The notes under the pieces are model-generated. The model worked only from the letters and a program-made list of their open reading frames with translations, did not search any database and had not been told where the DNA came from. This document shows, in pieces, positions 6,245 to 13,809 of a stretch of 30,357 nucleotides of DNA. Made by a program: the position numbers and the translations under genes. The stretch is from a virus. Position 1 is the stretch's first letter; each line of letters starts with the position of its first letter. The stretch is taken from IMG/VR virus record IMGVR_UViG_3300021959_000246, positions 1 to 30,357 of that record. One strand, 5' to 3'.

Positions 6245-7002
6245 GCCCGGTAGACGACTTTTATAAAAATGTTGAAAAATATCAGCAAGAGTTTGAAGAT
6301 TATATGAACAACAAAAGCAAGCGAGGTAGAAAAAGAAAGAACAAGATGTACTTTACACCTGTGACTGAAAAAGCAATTGTTGCATATAATAAAGAAAAAG
6401 AGTATAGCAAAAGAAATAGAGTTTACTCACAACACATACACTATCCTGTATGGAAGTTGGCTCAAAATATAATAAACAGATTTAAGTTTCCTTATATGAA
6501 TGGTACAACAGAAGACAAACAATACGAAGTAATAGGATTCTTATTGCAGAAGCTGCCTAAGTATACTGAAGATAAAGGTAGGGCTTTTTCTTATTTTAGT
6601 ATTGTTGCAAAAAACTATTGTATACAAACAAATAACAAAGCATATAAATTACTAAAATCTAAAACGGATTTGCTAGCTGTAGACAAACAAAGAGACACTG
6701 TAAATGAAGAAGCACAAAATTCTAGAAAAGAATCGCTAAAAGACTTTACAGATTTATTTGTAGAAAACTATGATGAAAGAGTAGAATCTATATTTTCAAA
6801 AAACTCAGATATAAAAATAGCTTACGCAGTAATGGAGTTATTCAGACGTAGAGAAAATATAGAAAAATATAACAAGAAAGCATTATACGTTTTAATACGA
6901 GAAATGACAGATGAAAAAACTCAGGATATTTCCAGAGTTGTAAATATAATAAAGAAAGACTTCAAAGAGAAGTATAGAATATATGAGCAAACGGCTCATT
7001 AA
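6238..7002 (+). CDS. 55: late-transcription sigma factor, T4 gp55-like
   Basis: Sigma-like protein that directs host RNA polymerase to phage late promoters. After a basic N-terminal linker (SKRGRKRKNK, about 28-36), residues 70-140 give the sigma region 2-like pattern seen in gp55 homologues: LAQNIINRFKFPYM, then a helix ending LLQKLPKYTEDKGRAFSYFSIVAKNYCIQTNNKAY. This last motif is the recognisable signature (polypeptide passing through 'K..AFSYFS..AKN'). At 254 residues it is longer than T4 gp55 (185 aa), with an extra C-terminal helical domain. Its presence matches the TATTTATA boxes found before late genes here. The gene ends just before a GC-rich palindrome. Confidence 0.8.
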   Translation: MVSPVDDFYKNVEKYQQEFEDYMNNKSKRGRKRKNKMYFTPVTEKAIVAYNKEKEYSKRNRVYSQHIHYPVWKLAQNIINRFKFPYMNGTTEDKQYEVIGFLLQKLPKYTEDKGRAFSYFSIVAKNYCIQTNNKAYKLLKSKTDLLAVDKQRDTVNEEAQNSRKESLKDFTDLFVENYDERVESIFSKNSDIKIAYAVMELFRRRENIEKYNKKALYVLIREMTDEKTQDISRVVNIIKKDFKEKYRIYEQTAH

Positions 7003-7005
7003 AAA

Positions 7006-7019
7006 ATAGCGCGCGCTAT
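7006..7019. repeat. 14-nt perfect palindrome ATAGCGCGCGCTAT
   Basis: A perfect inverted repeat with a GC-only core in otherwise AT-rich DNA, 4 nt after the sigma factor stop and 24 nt before the beta-barrel gene start. No U-tract of terminator length follows. It may be a protein-binding operator or, in RNA, a short stem. A second GCGCGC palindrome stands at 7472-7481 before the next gene. Confidence 0.6.
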
Positions 7020-7043
7020 AATTAAAAAAGAGAGGAAAACATT

Positions 7044-7454
7044 ATGAATAAATTATTTTTAACATTAGCTTTGACAATGGCAACTTTAGTTGCTACTCAA
7101 GCTCAAACAAAAGGTGACTGGTACGTAGGTACTGGTGACGTAGCAGATGTAGCTTGGACAGAATGGGCAATTAGCCCGACTGTAGGTTACGGACTGATGG
7201 ACAACTTAATGGTTGGACTATCTATTTCACAAGCGGATTCAACAGTAGATGTATCTTACGATTTACACGCAAGATATTTTTACAAAGGATATTTCGCTTA
7301 TGCAGCAACACAAGGACTCGACACTGATGGATTAAAAATTGGTGTTGGTCGAATGTTTACAATTCACAGAGGTATTTTTGTAGACCCGAAAATTGTTTAT
7401 AACACAGAAGAGAAGACTACGAATCTTACTTTAGGATTCGGTCTTAAATTTTAA
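7044..7454 (+). CDS. outer-membrane beta-barrel protein
   Basis: Secreted protein with a clear signal peptide (positively charged MNK, hydrophobic LFLTLALTMATLVAT, cleavage near TQAQ-TKG), typical of Bacteroidetes export signals. The mature part of about 115 residues alternates polar and hydrophobic residues in strands (GDWYVGTGD, ISPTVGYGLMDNLMVGLSIS, DLHARYFYKGYFAYAAT, LKIGVGRMF, TNLTLGFGLKF) and ends in Phe, the signal read by the BAM complex. It resembles small flavobacterial porin-like outer-membrane proteins. GAGAGG before ATG is a strong ribosome site. All six Ile codons are ATT, none ATA, unlike its neighbours. It may alter the infected cell's surface, for example superinfection exclusion. 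Confidence 0.8.
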   Translation: MNKLFLTLALTMATLVATQAQTKGDWYVGTGDVADVAWTEWAISPTVGYGLMDNLMVGLSISQADSTVDVSYDLHARYFYKGYFAYAATQGLDTDGLKIGVGRMFTIHRGIFVDPKIVYNTEEKTTNLTLGFGLKF

Positions 7455-7471
7455 TAAATAAATAAATAAAA

Positions 7472-7493
7472 GAGCGCGCTCGGCAATTTTGCC
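7472..7493. repeat. palindrome GAGCGCGCTC plus adjoining GGCAA/TTGCC hairpin
   Basis: GAGCGCGCTC (7472-7481) is a perfect 10-nt palindrome. It is followed directly by GGCAATTTTGCC (7482-7493), which folds as a 4-5 bp stem. Just upstream, 7453-7470 is a run of AATA units. The elements stand between the two small envelope genes and share the GCGCGC core with the palindrome at 7006. They may stabilise or process the transcript. Confidence 0.55.
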
Positions 7494-7523
7494 ACACAAC
7501 ACGTAAACACAAGGAGAGAAATT

Positions 7524-7751
7524 ATGGATTCAGTAATCAAATACGTAAACGGATTTTTCGGTGGACTTTTATCAATTATGATGGCAGTTTTACCAGTAAC
7601 AATTCTTTGGAACGTTTTAACAGGCGGTTCAGTATTTGGAATGGACGTAATTGCTAACTTATCAGCACTTGTAACTTCACTAGGAAACGGTGGGTTTGTA
7701 GGATTGGTAGTATTAGTAATTGTAGCATCATTCTTTATTAACAAGAAGTAA
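7524..7751 (+). CDS. holin-like small membrane protein, two TM segments
   Basis: A 75-residue protein with two hydrophobic helices (about residues 10-33, FFGGLLSIMMAVLPVTILWNV, and 52-71, LGNGGFVGLVVLVIVASFF), a Gly-rich turn between them, and a KK C terminus. Size and topology match class II holins, though small two-span virion or exclusion proteins look alike. The ribosome site is AAGGAG. None of its six Ile codons is ATA. It is the last gene before a strong intrinsic terminator, so it and the beta-barrel gene form a compact unit. An anchored transglycosylase lies 2.3 kb upstream, which would fit a lysis role. Confidence 0.65.
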   Translation: MDSVIKYVNGFFGGLLSIMMAVLPVTILWNVLTGGSVFGMDVIANLSALVTSLGNGGFVGLVVLVIVASFFINKK

Positions 7752-7771
7752 TTACAATCGTTATATATAAT

Positions 7772-7803
7772 AAAAAGCCTAGGGAGAAATCTCTAGGTTT
7801 TTT
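7772..7803 (+). terminator. intrinsic transcription terminator
   Basis: An 8-bp stem, CCTAGGGA 7778-7785 with TCTCTAGG 7790-7797 (one G-U pair), closes a GAAA tetraloop and is followed by six T. An A-run upstream of the stem pairs with the T-run, so it may work in both directions. It ends the transcription unit of the two small envelope genes, and a late promoter box follows 9 nt later. Confidence 0.9.
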
Positions 7804-7811
7804 GTTTTGTA

Positions 7812-7819
7812 TATTTATA
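7812..7819 (+). promoter_or_regulatory. candidate late promoter box
   Basis: TATTTATA followed by TATAAAG, 29 nt before ATG 7841 and directly behind the terminator. It would start the transcription unit that leads into the baseplate hub gene. Confidence 0.65.
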
Positions 7820-7840
7820 TATAAAGATAAGGAGTAAAAC

Positions 7841-7996
7841 ATGGCAATAAGCGAAGACAAAATATTTGAAGGTAAATCATTTGAAGGTTTACTTAAGGAT
7901 ATATACGACAACTCTGCTAAAAAAGAAAAGCAGATAAACGAACTAATACTGCAGCTCCAGCCTATGATTAAAAATATGGGTGATGCTAAATATTAG
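7841..7996 (+). CDS. 5' part of a split small structural-block gene
   Basis: A 51-residue frame (starts MAISEDKIFEGKSFEGLLKD, ends GDAKY) with GGAG 6 nt before the ATG and a late promoter box upstream. The stop TAG at 7994 interrupts what looks like a longer protein: adding one A to the run at 7988-7990 would join it to the next frame as GDAK-ILVPIIKEYLEV, 112 residues in all. From memory, homologues in marine T4-like phages are single proteins with a 'I(G/V)P(I/L)IKEYLEV..KND' middle. Function unknown. It belongs to the baseplate/tail gene block. Confidence 0.6.
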   Translation: MAISEDKIFEGKSFEGLLKDIYDNSAKKEKQINELILQLQPMIKNMGDAKY

Positions 7997-8178
7997 TACC
8001 TATAATAAAAGAGTATTTAGAAGTTAGTGTTAAGAATGATGAACACTTAATTAAAATGGCTGCAATAGTTCAAAGAGCTATGACAAGAGATACGTCTAAT
8101 AACAGTGAAGGATTGTTAACTGAAAGCGAAAAGCGACAGTTATTAGATACAGTTCAAAATTTAGAGGATAATAAATAA
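7990..8178 (+). pseudogene. 3' part of the split gene, shifted frame without good start
   Basis: The frame opens at 7990 right after an in-frame TAA and runs to TAA 8176-8178. It encodes about 62 residues, beginning ILVPIIKEYLEVSVKND and including EHLIKMAAIVQRAM and LLTESEKRQLLD. No ATG exists before 8056, and no ribosome site is visible there, so independent expression of the full segment is unlikely. Coding-like codon use on both sides of the break suggests a recent one-base deletion, a base-calling error in the short A-run, or slippage. The stop overlaps the baseplate hub start (TAATG). Confidence 0.55.
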
Positions 8179-9218
8179 TGGGATTTGGTGATAAAGGAAG
8201 TAGTGCTAAGTTTACTAATGATAATTCAGGTGCAAATCCGTTAGTAGCAAGTGGTGAAGTTGTAGACGTAGTAATGAATCCTGAACACGAGTGGTACAAA
8301 TCATCAACGCCTGGTACAGATTTAGGTTTTGTAAAAGTAAAACTACTAGGTGAACAATTGGATTATGCGTTTGCTGATGAAGTTCAGGGACATTGGATTC
8401 CTCCTTTAAATAAAAACATAACATCATATCCATTAAAAGGTGAAGTTGTTGTTCTTATTAGAGCCACGACATTAGGTGCACAAATAAATCCAAAAGAATC
8501 TTCTTACTATTGGCTATCCACCGTACAGCTTTGGGGAGATGTAAATAGTAATGCACTGCCCAATGTAAGTTTCAGTCCTAAAAACTTTGTTAACGATACG
8601 CTAGGTGATACATTTCCAGAGACAGATATTTCACCAGTACAGCATTACGAAGGTGATACTATTTTTCAAGGAAGATTTGACAATAGTATAAGATTAGGTT
8701 CTACTCAATTACTAGGTAAACCTAAAAATACATGGTCAGTAGGCTCTACAGATGGCGATCCGATAATGTTTATTTCTAACGGACATGCTGATACTGGAGA
8801 TTCTCACATAGAAGATGTAAATGATAATGACTCTTCAATAGTGCTTACAAAATCTCAAAAAATAGATTTAAAACCTGCAAACAGTATAGCAGCACAAACA
8901 GTACCTGTACCAACAGGACCTCCAATACCTATGGTACCAATAAGTGGATATCTAGGAAGCTCACAAGTTATAATAAACTCAGACAGACTTATATTTAATT
9001 CAAAGAAAGAAAATATAATACTTTCTGCAAAAAAAGAAATAGGTTTATCTACTGCAACATGGAAATTAAATGTAAGTGCACTAGCTGATATATTACTAGA
9101 AACACTAACACAGCTTACTCAAGAAGTACACCCTACAGCATGCGGTATGTCCGGGCCAGCAATACAGGCTCCAGTATACGCACTACTAAAAGGTCAAATG
9201 GAGGCGATGAAACAGTAA
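8178..9218 (+). CDS. 5: baseplate hub/spike protein, gp5-like
   Basis: Probable central baseplate hub protein carrying the OB-fold platform of the tail spike. Residues about 20-110 fit a gp5/VgrG-type OB domain (VASGEVVDVVMNPEHEWY, LGFVKVKLLGEQ, VQGHWIPPLNKNITSYPLKGEVVVLI). Later parts hold short strands (FDNSIRLGST, SSQVIINSDRLIFNSKKENIILSAKKEIGLST) like the intertwined beta-helix region of spikes. No lysozyme domain like that of T4 gp5 is seen, so muralytic activity must come from elsewhere. It lies upstream of gp25 and gp6 homologues, as expected for a T4-like baseplate cluster. The start overlaps the upstream stop (TAATG). Confidence 0.7.
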   Translation: MGFGDKGSSAKFTNDNSGANPLVASGEVVDVVMNPEHEWYKSSTPGTDLGFVKVKLLGEQLDYAFADEVQGHWIPPLNKNITSYPLKGEVVVLIRATTLGAQINPKESSYYWLSTVQLWGDVNSNALPNVSFSPKNFVNDTLGDTFPETDISPVQHYEGDTIFQGRFDNSIRLGSTQLLGKPKNTWSVGSTDGDPIMFISNGHADTGDSHIEDVNDNDSSIVLTKSQKIDLKPANSIAAQTVPVPTGPPIPMVPISGYLGSSQVIINSDRLIFNSKKENIILSAKKEIGLSTATWKLNVSALADILLETLTQLTQEVHPTACGMSGPAIQAPVYALLKGQMEAMKQ

Positions 9219-9703
9219 TGCCTTTTTTAGTACCTATATTCGTAAACAACATGGCAAAATATTTTGACCCAGAGTCGCCGGCTTATGAAGGCGTTAAAGG
9301 TGACATAGCAAATGTAGCTTCACCAGGTACTGCAAAAGCTTGGGCAGAGTCTATAAAACTAGCTTCACCATCTATATTCCCACCTTCAGTAACAATATCA
9401 GCTGCAGAGATGGCTATGTTTGGTGTGTTGGCAGGTTGGAACGCTAGCAATGATTCAGCAGGTAGTATGTTGAAATCTGGACTCGATGCATTCTATGCTA
9501 CATACGCACCAGGCTGCTTACCTTCATTTGCTGCAGTACCTCCAACACAATGTCCTATAGAATCAACGTTTGCTTCTGGAATGGCAGGCGTATCTCATAC
9601 TATGTGGGCTGCAAATTGCGGTAATGTAATTTCAAGTTGGATAAATACTGGAACTTGGGCAAGTACACCAGCAGGCCCAGGTGGCGCAGGTCCTTGGTTG
9701 TAA
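9218..9703 (+). CDS. baseplate-block protein, 161 aa, Ala/Gly/Pro-rich
   Basis: I place the start at ATG 9218, which overlaps the hub gene stop (TAATG). The frame opens earlier inside the hub gene but that part is an overlap artefact. The product (MPFLVPIFVNNMAKYFDPES...) is rich in Ala, Gly, Ser and Pro, has three Cys (two around CLPSF and PTQCPIE, one in AANCGN), and ends in a PAGPGGAGPWL tail. No known domain is recognised. Its location between hub and gp25 suggests a small virion or spike-associated protein. It is followed by 46 nt containing a late promoter box. Confidence 0.65.
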   Translation: MPFLVPIFVNNMAKYFDPESPAYEGVKGDIANVASPGTAKAWAESIKLASPSIFPPSVTISAAEMAMFGVLAGWNASNDSAGSMLKSGLDAFYATYAPGCLPSFAAVPPTQCPIESTFASGMAGVSHTMWAANCGNVISSWINTGTWASTPAGPGGAGPWL

Positions 9704-9719
9704 AAACGAATTTTTTAGA

Positions 9720-9727
9720 TATTTATA
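9720..9727 (+). promoter_or_regulatory. candidate late promoter box
   Basis: TATTTATA preceded by GA and followed by TATAAAG, 30 nt before ATG 9750. The 15-nt stretch GATATTTATATATAA is nearly the same as at 7810. Confidence 0.65.
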
Positions 9728-9749
9728 TATAAAGTAATGGAGTGTATAC

Positions 9750-10148
9750 ATGACAAAGAAAGAATTAGTTAAACTAATACGCGAGGTTGTAAAAATCGAA
9801 GTAAAATCTGCAGTTAACAGCGAGCTTAATGAAGCTCTTAACATATTAGAGCAGAAAGAAAATAAAGTTAATAAAGTTAGCACAACTAAAGCACCTAAAA
9901 ATTATACAAGCAACATATCACTAAACGAAGCCCTAAACGATACAAAAGCTAGTTCAGAATTTGAAGCTTATCCTGAGGTTTCTGTAAATGAATTAAGAAA
10001 CAAGTTTTCATCAATGCAAAGCGGACCAATGGCATCAGCACCAATGGTTGACCACAACAACATGCCAGTTAGAAGTTCAACATTAGAAAAAGACGGTTTA
10101 GGAAAAGCATTAACAAGAGATTATTCTGAGTTAGTAAAAAGATTTTAA
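9750..10148 (+). CDS. structural-block protein, 132 aa, helical N terminus
   Basis: The N-terminal 45 residues form a charged amphipathic helix (KKELVKLIREVVKIEVKSAVNSELNEALNILEQ), probably a coiled coil. The rest is polar and low in hydrophobic residues, with KSSTLEKDG-like and MASAPMVDHNNMP stretches typical of extended virion or scaffolding proteins. Ribosome site GGAG lies 7 nt upstream. Similar short 'KLIREVVK.EVK' proteins occur in marine T4-like phages near gp25, to my recollection, without known function. It heads the gp25-gp6 operon from its own late promoter box. Confidence 0.65.
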   Translation: MTKKELVKLIREVVKIEVKSAVNSELNEALNILEQKENKVNKVSTTKAPKNYTSNISLNEALNDTKASSEFEAYPEVSVNELRNKFSSMQSGPMASAPMVDHNNMPVRSSTLEKDGLGKALTRDYSELVKRF

Positions 10149-10154
10149 TAGACA

Positions 10155-10679
10155 ATGAGAAAAAGACCTATATATAAATTCAATCCTTTAGATTTTGAAA
10201 GAGATGTTGCAATAGGATTAACGCTGCCTCTTACAAATGATGCAAGTGCTGAACGTAGGTATTCATTCGAAACCTTAATCCCATCAGGTAGTTCTTCAGG
10301 CCAGCTGCCTCACAACTCTAGCATAAAAGGAAGTAGCGGAGGTGACTTTCATCAATCATATACTACAGTAGAACAGACCAAATCTAATTTGATAAATCTA
10401 GTTCTTACAAACAGAGGTGAAAGACCAATGCATCCAGAATTTGGGTGTGATGTTTGGAAAACTCTTTTTGAAAATAACACAGCTAGTGTTAGAGAAGAGT
10501 TGGAGAGACTTATAAAAGAACAAGTTATGTTATGGCTTCCTTATGTAGATTTAAAGAGTGTAAAAGTTGAACAGCTACGAACAAATGAGAATAGAATGAA
10601 TATAAAAATAGATTGGTCTTTATTCAAAGGTAACAGTATGGATTTACAATCAATCGCATTAGATATAGGTGAATTATAA
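10155..10679 (+). CDS. 25: baseplate wedge protein gp25
   Basis: GPW/gp25 family wedge component, which joins gp6 and helps initiate the sheath. The hallmark NRGERPMHPEFGCDVWKTLF occupies about residues 86-105, preceded by the helix KSNLINLVLT. The family's conserved Glu-Pro-Arg-like element appears as E89-R90-P91. Compared with the usual length (about 130 residues) it carries an extra Ser/Gly-rich segment near residues 36-64. The C-terminal strands (KSVKVEQLRTNENRMNIKIDWSLF) match the family. The gene is followed directly by gp6, with a one-base overlap (TAATG), the conserved T4-like order. Confidence 0.9.
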   Translation: MRKRPIYKFNPLDFERDVAIGLTLPLTNDASAERRYSFETLIPSGSSSGQLPHNSSIKGSSGGDFHQSYTTVEQTKSNLINLVLTNRGERPMHPEFGCDVWKTLFENNTASVREELERLIKEQVMLWLPYVDLKSVKVEQLRTNENRMNIKIDWSLFKGNSMDLQSIALDIGEL

Positions 10680-12604
10680 TGGCAAATGACTGTAACATAG
10701 ATAAGAAAGTAACTAAAGATATAAAGTATCTTAACAAAGACTTTGGCAAGTTTAGAAGTGACCTTATAAGCTTTGCTAAATCATACTTCCCTGAAACATA
10801 TAACGACTTTAACGAATCGTCACCGGGTATGATGTTTATAGAAATGTCAGCTTATGTAGGAGACGTTTTATCATATTATGTCGATGACCAATTAAAAGAA
10901 AGTTTGTTAATGCATGCTGAAGAACGAGCTAACGTCGTTGATTTAGCAAAAGCATTAGGATATAAAACAAAACCTTCAATACCTTCTCTTGCACAGCTTT
11001 CGGTTTACCAAGTAGTACCGGCAATATTCCCAGGCGGTGGCCAAGTTAAGCCGGATATGAGATATGCAATGGAAATTGCAGAAGGTCTTACATGTACATC
11101 TGGAGAACACGAATTTATAACTCAAGATAAAGTAGATTTTAAAGCTAGCAGTTCTTCAGACCCTATGGACATATCAGTATATCAAATTGATGATACAACT
11201 GGAGAACCTACATACTACTTGTTGAAAAAAGAAGTTAGTGCGATGAACGGTAAGCTTGAAACCGAAACATTCGAATTTACAGAACCTGAAAAATTTAACA
11301 AGATAACACTTAGTAAAGATAATGCTGTAGCAGTTACAGATGTAAAGGATGCTGACGGCAATAAATGGTGTGAGGTTGAATATCTTGCTCAAGACAATAT
11401 ATTTGAAGATGTAATAAACAACTGGTCAGCTGACCCTTCAATGTCTGCGTATAATTATGACGCACCATATATATTAAAACTTAGAAGAACAGGAAGAAGA
11501 TTTACTACTCATGTAAAAGCAGATAACTCGACTCAACTTTGGTTTGGAGCAGGTATATCATCTCAACCTGATGAGTTAATAGTTCCTAGTCCTTCCAATG
11601 TAGGTCTTGCATTACCTTATGGTAATACAACTCAAAATTATATGAATGGAACTAATTATGTTGATGTTGCATTCGACCCTGCAAACACAATGTTCACAAG
11701 ACAGTATGGAGAAGCTCCAAGAGATACAACACTAACAGTTAAGTATATTGCAGGTGGCGGAATAAGTTCTAATGTAGCTGCAAGAACAATAGATACAATA
11801 ATTGATTCTACAATGTGGTTAGACGAAGATGGACTTCCTAGTGGTACTGTTAAGACTGTAAAAGATTCTTTAGCTATAATAAATTTAAACCCTGCTGTAG
11901 GAGGTAGATCTGCAGAATCAACAGATGATATAAAACAAAACGCTTTGGCACATTTTGCATCTCAAAACAGAGCTGTAACACGAGAAGATTATATAGCAAG
12001 AGTATATGCAATGCCACCTAAGTATGGTTCTGTATCTAAAGCTTACTTGGACAAAGACGAACAATATTGGATTCAGACTGTAGGAACACACGAGATAAAA
12101 AATCCATTAGCTATAAATTTATACACTCTAGCTTACGATGATAACAAGAATTATGTGCCGTTAACTCCACTAGCTAAAGAAAACTTACAAACATATATCT
12201 CTCAATATAGAATGTTGACAGATGCGATAAATATAAAAAACGCACACATAATAAACATAGGTGTAGACTTTGGAGTTTTACCAAGACCTGGTTATCAAAA
12301 CAAAGAAGTATTGCTTCGATGTATTAAAAAATTAAGATGTATATTTGACCCTGATAACTGGTCTATAAACGAACCTATAATACTTCCAAAGATAGCTACA
12401 GAGCTAGATAAAGTAGAAGGTGTACAGACTGTAAAAAGTCTAAGAATATTTAACCTGTTTGATAAAGAGTCAGGTTATAGTGGAAACATATATGATATAA
12501 AAGGTGCAACAAGAGAAGGTGTTGTATATCCATCTCAAGACCCATGCATATTTGAAGTTAAGAATTTAGATACCGATATAAAAGGTAGAATCGTAGGATA
12601 TTAA
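10679..12604 (+). CDS. 6: baseplate wedge protein gp6
   Basis: Large wedge subunit that forms the ring around the hub (J/gp6 family). The N-terminal region shows the usual pattern FGKFRSDLISFAKSYFPETYNDFNESSPG followed by MFIEMSAYVGDVLSYYVDDQLKESLL (about residues 22-85). The C-terminal half has the J-like core (QNALAHFASQNRAVTREDYIARVYAMPPKYGSVSKAYL), a family signature around residues 420-460, and final domain VLLRCIKKLRCIFDPDNWSINEPI. At 641 residues it matches T4 gp6 (660). It overlaps gp25 by one base and is followed two bases later by the next virion gene. Confidence 0.9.
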   Translation: MANDCNIDKKVTKDIKYLNKDFGKFRSDLISFAKSYFPETYNDFNESSPGMMFIEMSAYVGDVLSYYVDDQLKESLLMHAEERANVVDLAKALGYKTKPSIPSLAQLSVYQVVPAIFPGGGQVKPDMRYAMEIAEGLTCTSGEHEFITQDKVDFKASSSSDPMDISVYQIDDTTGEPTYYLLKKEVSAMNGKLETETFEFTEPEKFNKITLSKDNAVAVTDVKDADGNKWCEVEYLAQDNIFEDVINNWSADPSMSAYNYDAPYILKLRRTGRRFTTHVKADNSTQLWFGAGISSQPDELIVPSPSNVGLALPYGNTTQNYMNGTNYVDVAFDPANTMFTRQYGEAPRDTTLTVKYIAGGGISSNVAARTIDTIIDSTMWLDEDGLPSGTVKTVKDSLAIINLNPAVGGRSAESTDDIKQNALAHFASQNRAVTREDYIARVYAMPPKYGSVSKAYLDKDEQYWIQTVGTHEIKNPLAINLYTLAYDDNKNYVPLTPLAKENLQTYISQYRMLTDAINIKNAHIINIGVDFGVLPRPGYQNKEVLLRCIKKLRCIFDPDNWSINEPIILPKIATELDKVEGVQTVKSLRIFNLFDKESGYSGNIYDIKGATREGVVYPSQDPCIFEVKNLDTDIKGRIVGY

Positions 12605-12606
12605 AT

Positions 12607-13809
12607 ATGATATATTCAATAACAGCATCTAAAGATGCAACGCTATATGAAAACATACAAGAAGGTATTTATTCTTCTAGTATGAATACGGGTATTGATG
12701 AGATATTAACTATAGAAAAAAGAGTATCAAGTTCACTAGGACCAGGACCTTATAATTCTAGAATACTTATACAATTTGACATTCCAAAATCAATACACTC
12801 AGGCTCTTCAACATCCTCAGCTGATGGGAATTTTTTTACAAATCCCGACGGTACAGCTTTTACAACACCAACTACTAACATAAAATTATATTCTGCAGAC
12901 AACTCTACACTAACTGGAATTGACCCAGTTAAAATAAAAATAGAACCAAACTCACAATCATGGGGAAGAGGCAAAGGTAGAAAATCAACCAAGCCTATTG
13001 TACATGAACAAGGCTGTAGTTGGAAGTATACTAATGGGACAGTGTTGGCAGCAACTTGGTCGAACCATCTAGGCATACCTGCTCCAGGTGCACCAACACA
13101 CTCAGCAACATTATTAGGTATCTCAACAGCTCAAAGGAATTATGATGAACAAACAATACAATACGACTACGATGTAGATATAACACAGTATATTGCTAAA
13201 ATCACAGCTTCATCTTACCCAGCTGGTACTTTAGGTGTAGATAAAATACCTAATAACGGCTTCATCATTCAGCAGTTTCCATTCAATGAAAATATTAACA
13301 GAGACCCTATACATCTTCAATTCTTTTCAACTAATACACATACTATATACCAACCTAGATTGGAATTTAAGTGGGATGATTCTAAATGGTCAACAGGCTC
13401 GCTTGCAGAGTTAGACACAACAGACGCATCTTCGGTATTTTTATATTTAAAAAACAATAGAGGTAATTACAAATATGGAGAGAAGGTAAAGTTCAGAATA
13501 CAAGGTAGAGAAAAATATCCTACAAAAACATACGGAAATACTTCTGCCGAATTAAGCTTGAAATATCTACCTTCTGGTTCAGCATTCTATTCAGTTAAAG
13601 ACCTTAAGACAGGTGAATCGGTATTACCTTATAGCGATATTTATACTAAATTAAGCTGTGATAGTACTGGAAACTACTTTGAAATGTTTACATCAAACTT
13701 ATCTCCAGAAAGATATTATCAAATAGAGGTAAAGCTGAAAGCTAGTGGTAGCTCTACAGATGTTATAGGTTATTATCCTATTAAAGACATATTCAAGGTT
13801 GTTAGATAA
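12607..13809 (+). CDS. virion protein with DNRLRE-like N-terminal module
   Basis: The N-terminal 60 residues (ASKDATLYENIQEGIYSSSMNTGIDEILTIEK...SRILIQFDIP) follow the pattern of DNRLRE/jelly-roll modules, in which a list of attribute strands is followed by 'S..L.QFD'. The same module type appears in many secreted proteins and in marine phage tails. The rest is Ser/Thr-rich and beta-predicted, with a final domain (VKFRIQGREKYPTKTYG, about 290-400) that may be a further beta sandwich. Its place right after gp6 suggests a baseplate or fibre-attachment component, possibly standing where T4 has gp7/gp8. Identity is only a class-level guess. Confidence 0.6.
   Translation: MIYSITASKDATLYENIQEGIYSSSMNTGIDEILTIEKRVSSSLGPGPYNSRILIQFDIPKSIHSGSSTSSADGNFFTNPDGTAFTTPTTNIKLYSADNSTLTGIDPVKIKIEPNSQSWGRGKGRKSTKPIVHEQGCSWKYTNGTVLAATWSNHLGIPAPGAPTHSATLLGISTAQRNYDEQTIQYDYDVDITQYIAKITASSYPAGTLGVDKIPNNGFIIQQFPFNENINRDPIHLQFFSTNTHTIYQPRLEFKWDDSKWSTGSLAELDTTDASSVFLYLKNNRGNYKYGEKVKFRIQGREKYPTKTYGNTSAELSLKYLPSGSAFYSVKDLKTGESVLPYSDIYTKLSCDSTGNYFEMFTSNLSPERYYQIEVKLKASGSSTDVIGYYPIKDIFKVVR

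Noticed and set aside
7453-7470. AATA tandem repeat as a microsatellite phase-variation site
   Set aside because: It lies between genes after a stop codon, has few units and no reading frame to switch. Recorded only as local low complexity.
7985-7996. Programmed -1 frameshift signal
   Set aside because: The context GCT AAA TAT TAG lacks a classical X-XXY-YYZ slippery heptamer, and no strong downstream stem is obvious. A one-base deletion or base-calling error is simpler.
8215-8433. Antisense frame inside the hub gene
   Set aside because: No start signal or recognisable protein. The + strand frame has clear OB-domain motifs.
9140-9217. Upstream extension of the 161-aa protein into the hub gene
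   Set aside because: It would overlap the hub gene by 78 bases in another frame. ATG 9218 with TAATG coupling matches the pattern of neighbouring genes.
12750-13076. Antisense frame within the DNRLRE-like gene
   Set aside because: Same reasoning: shadow of a convincing + strand gene, with no domain and no promoter.
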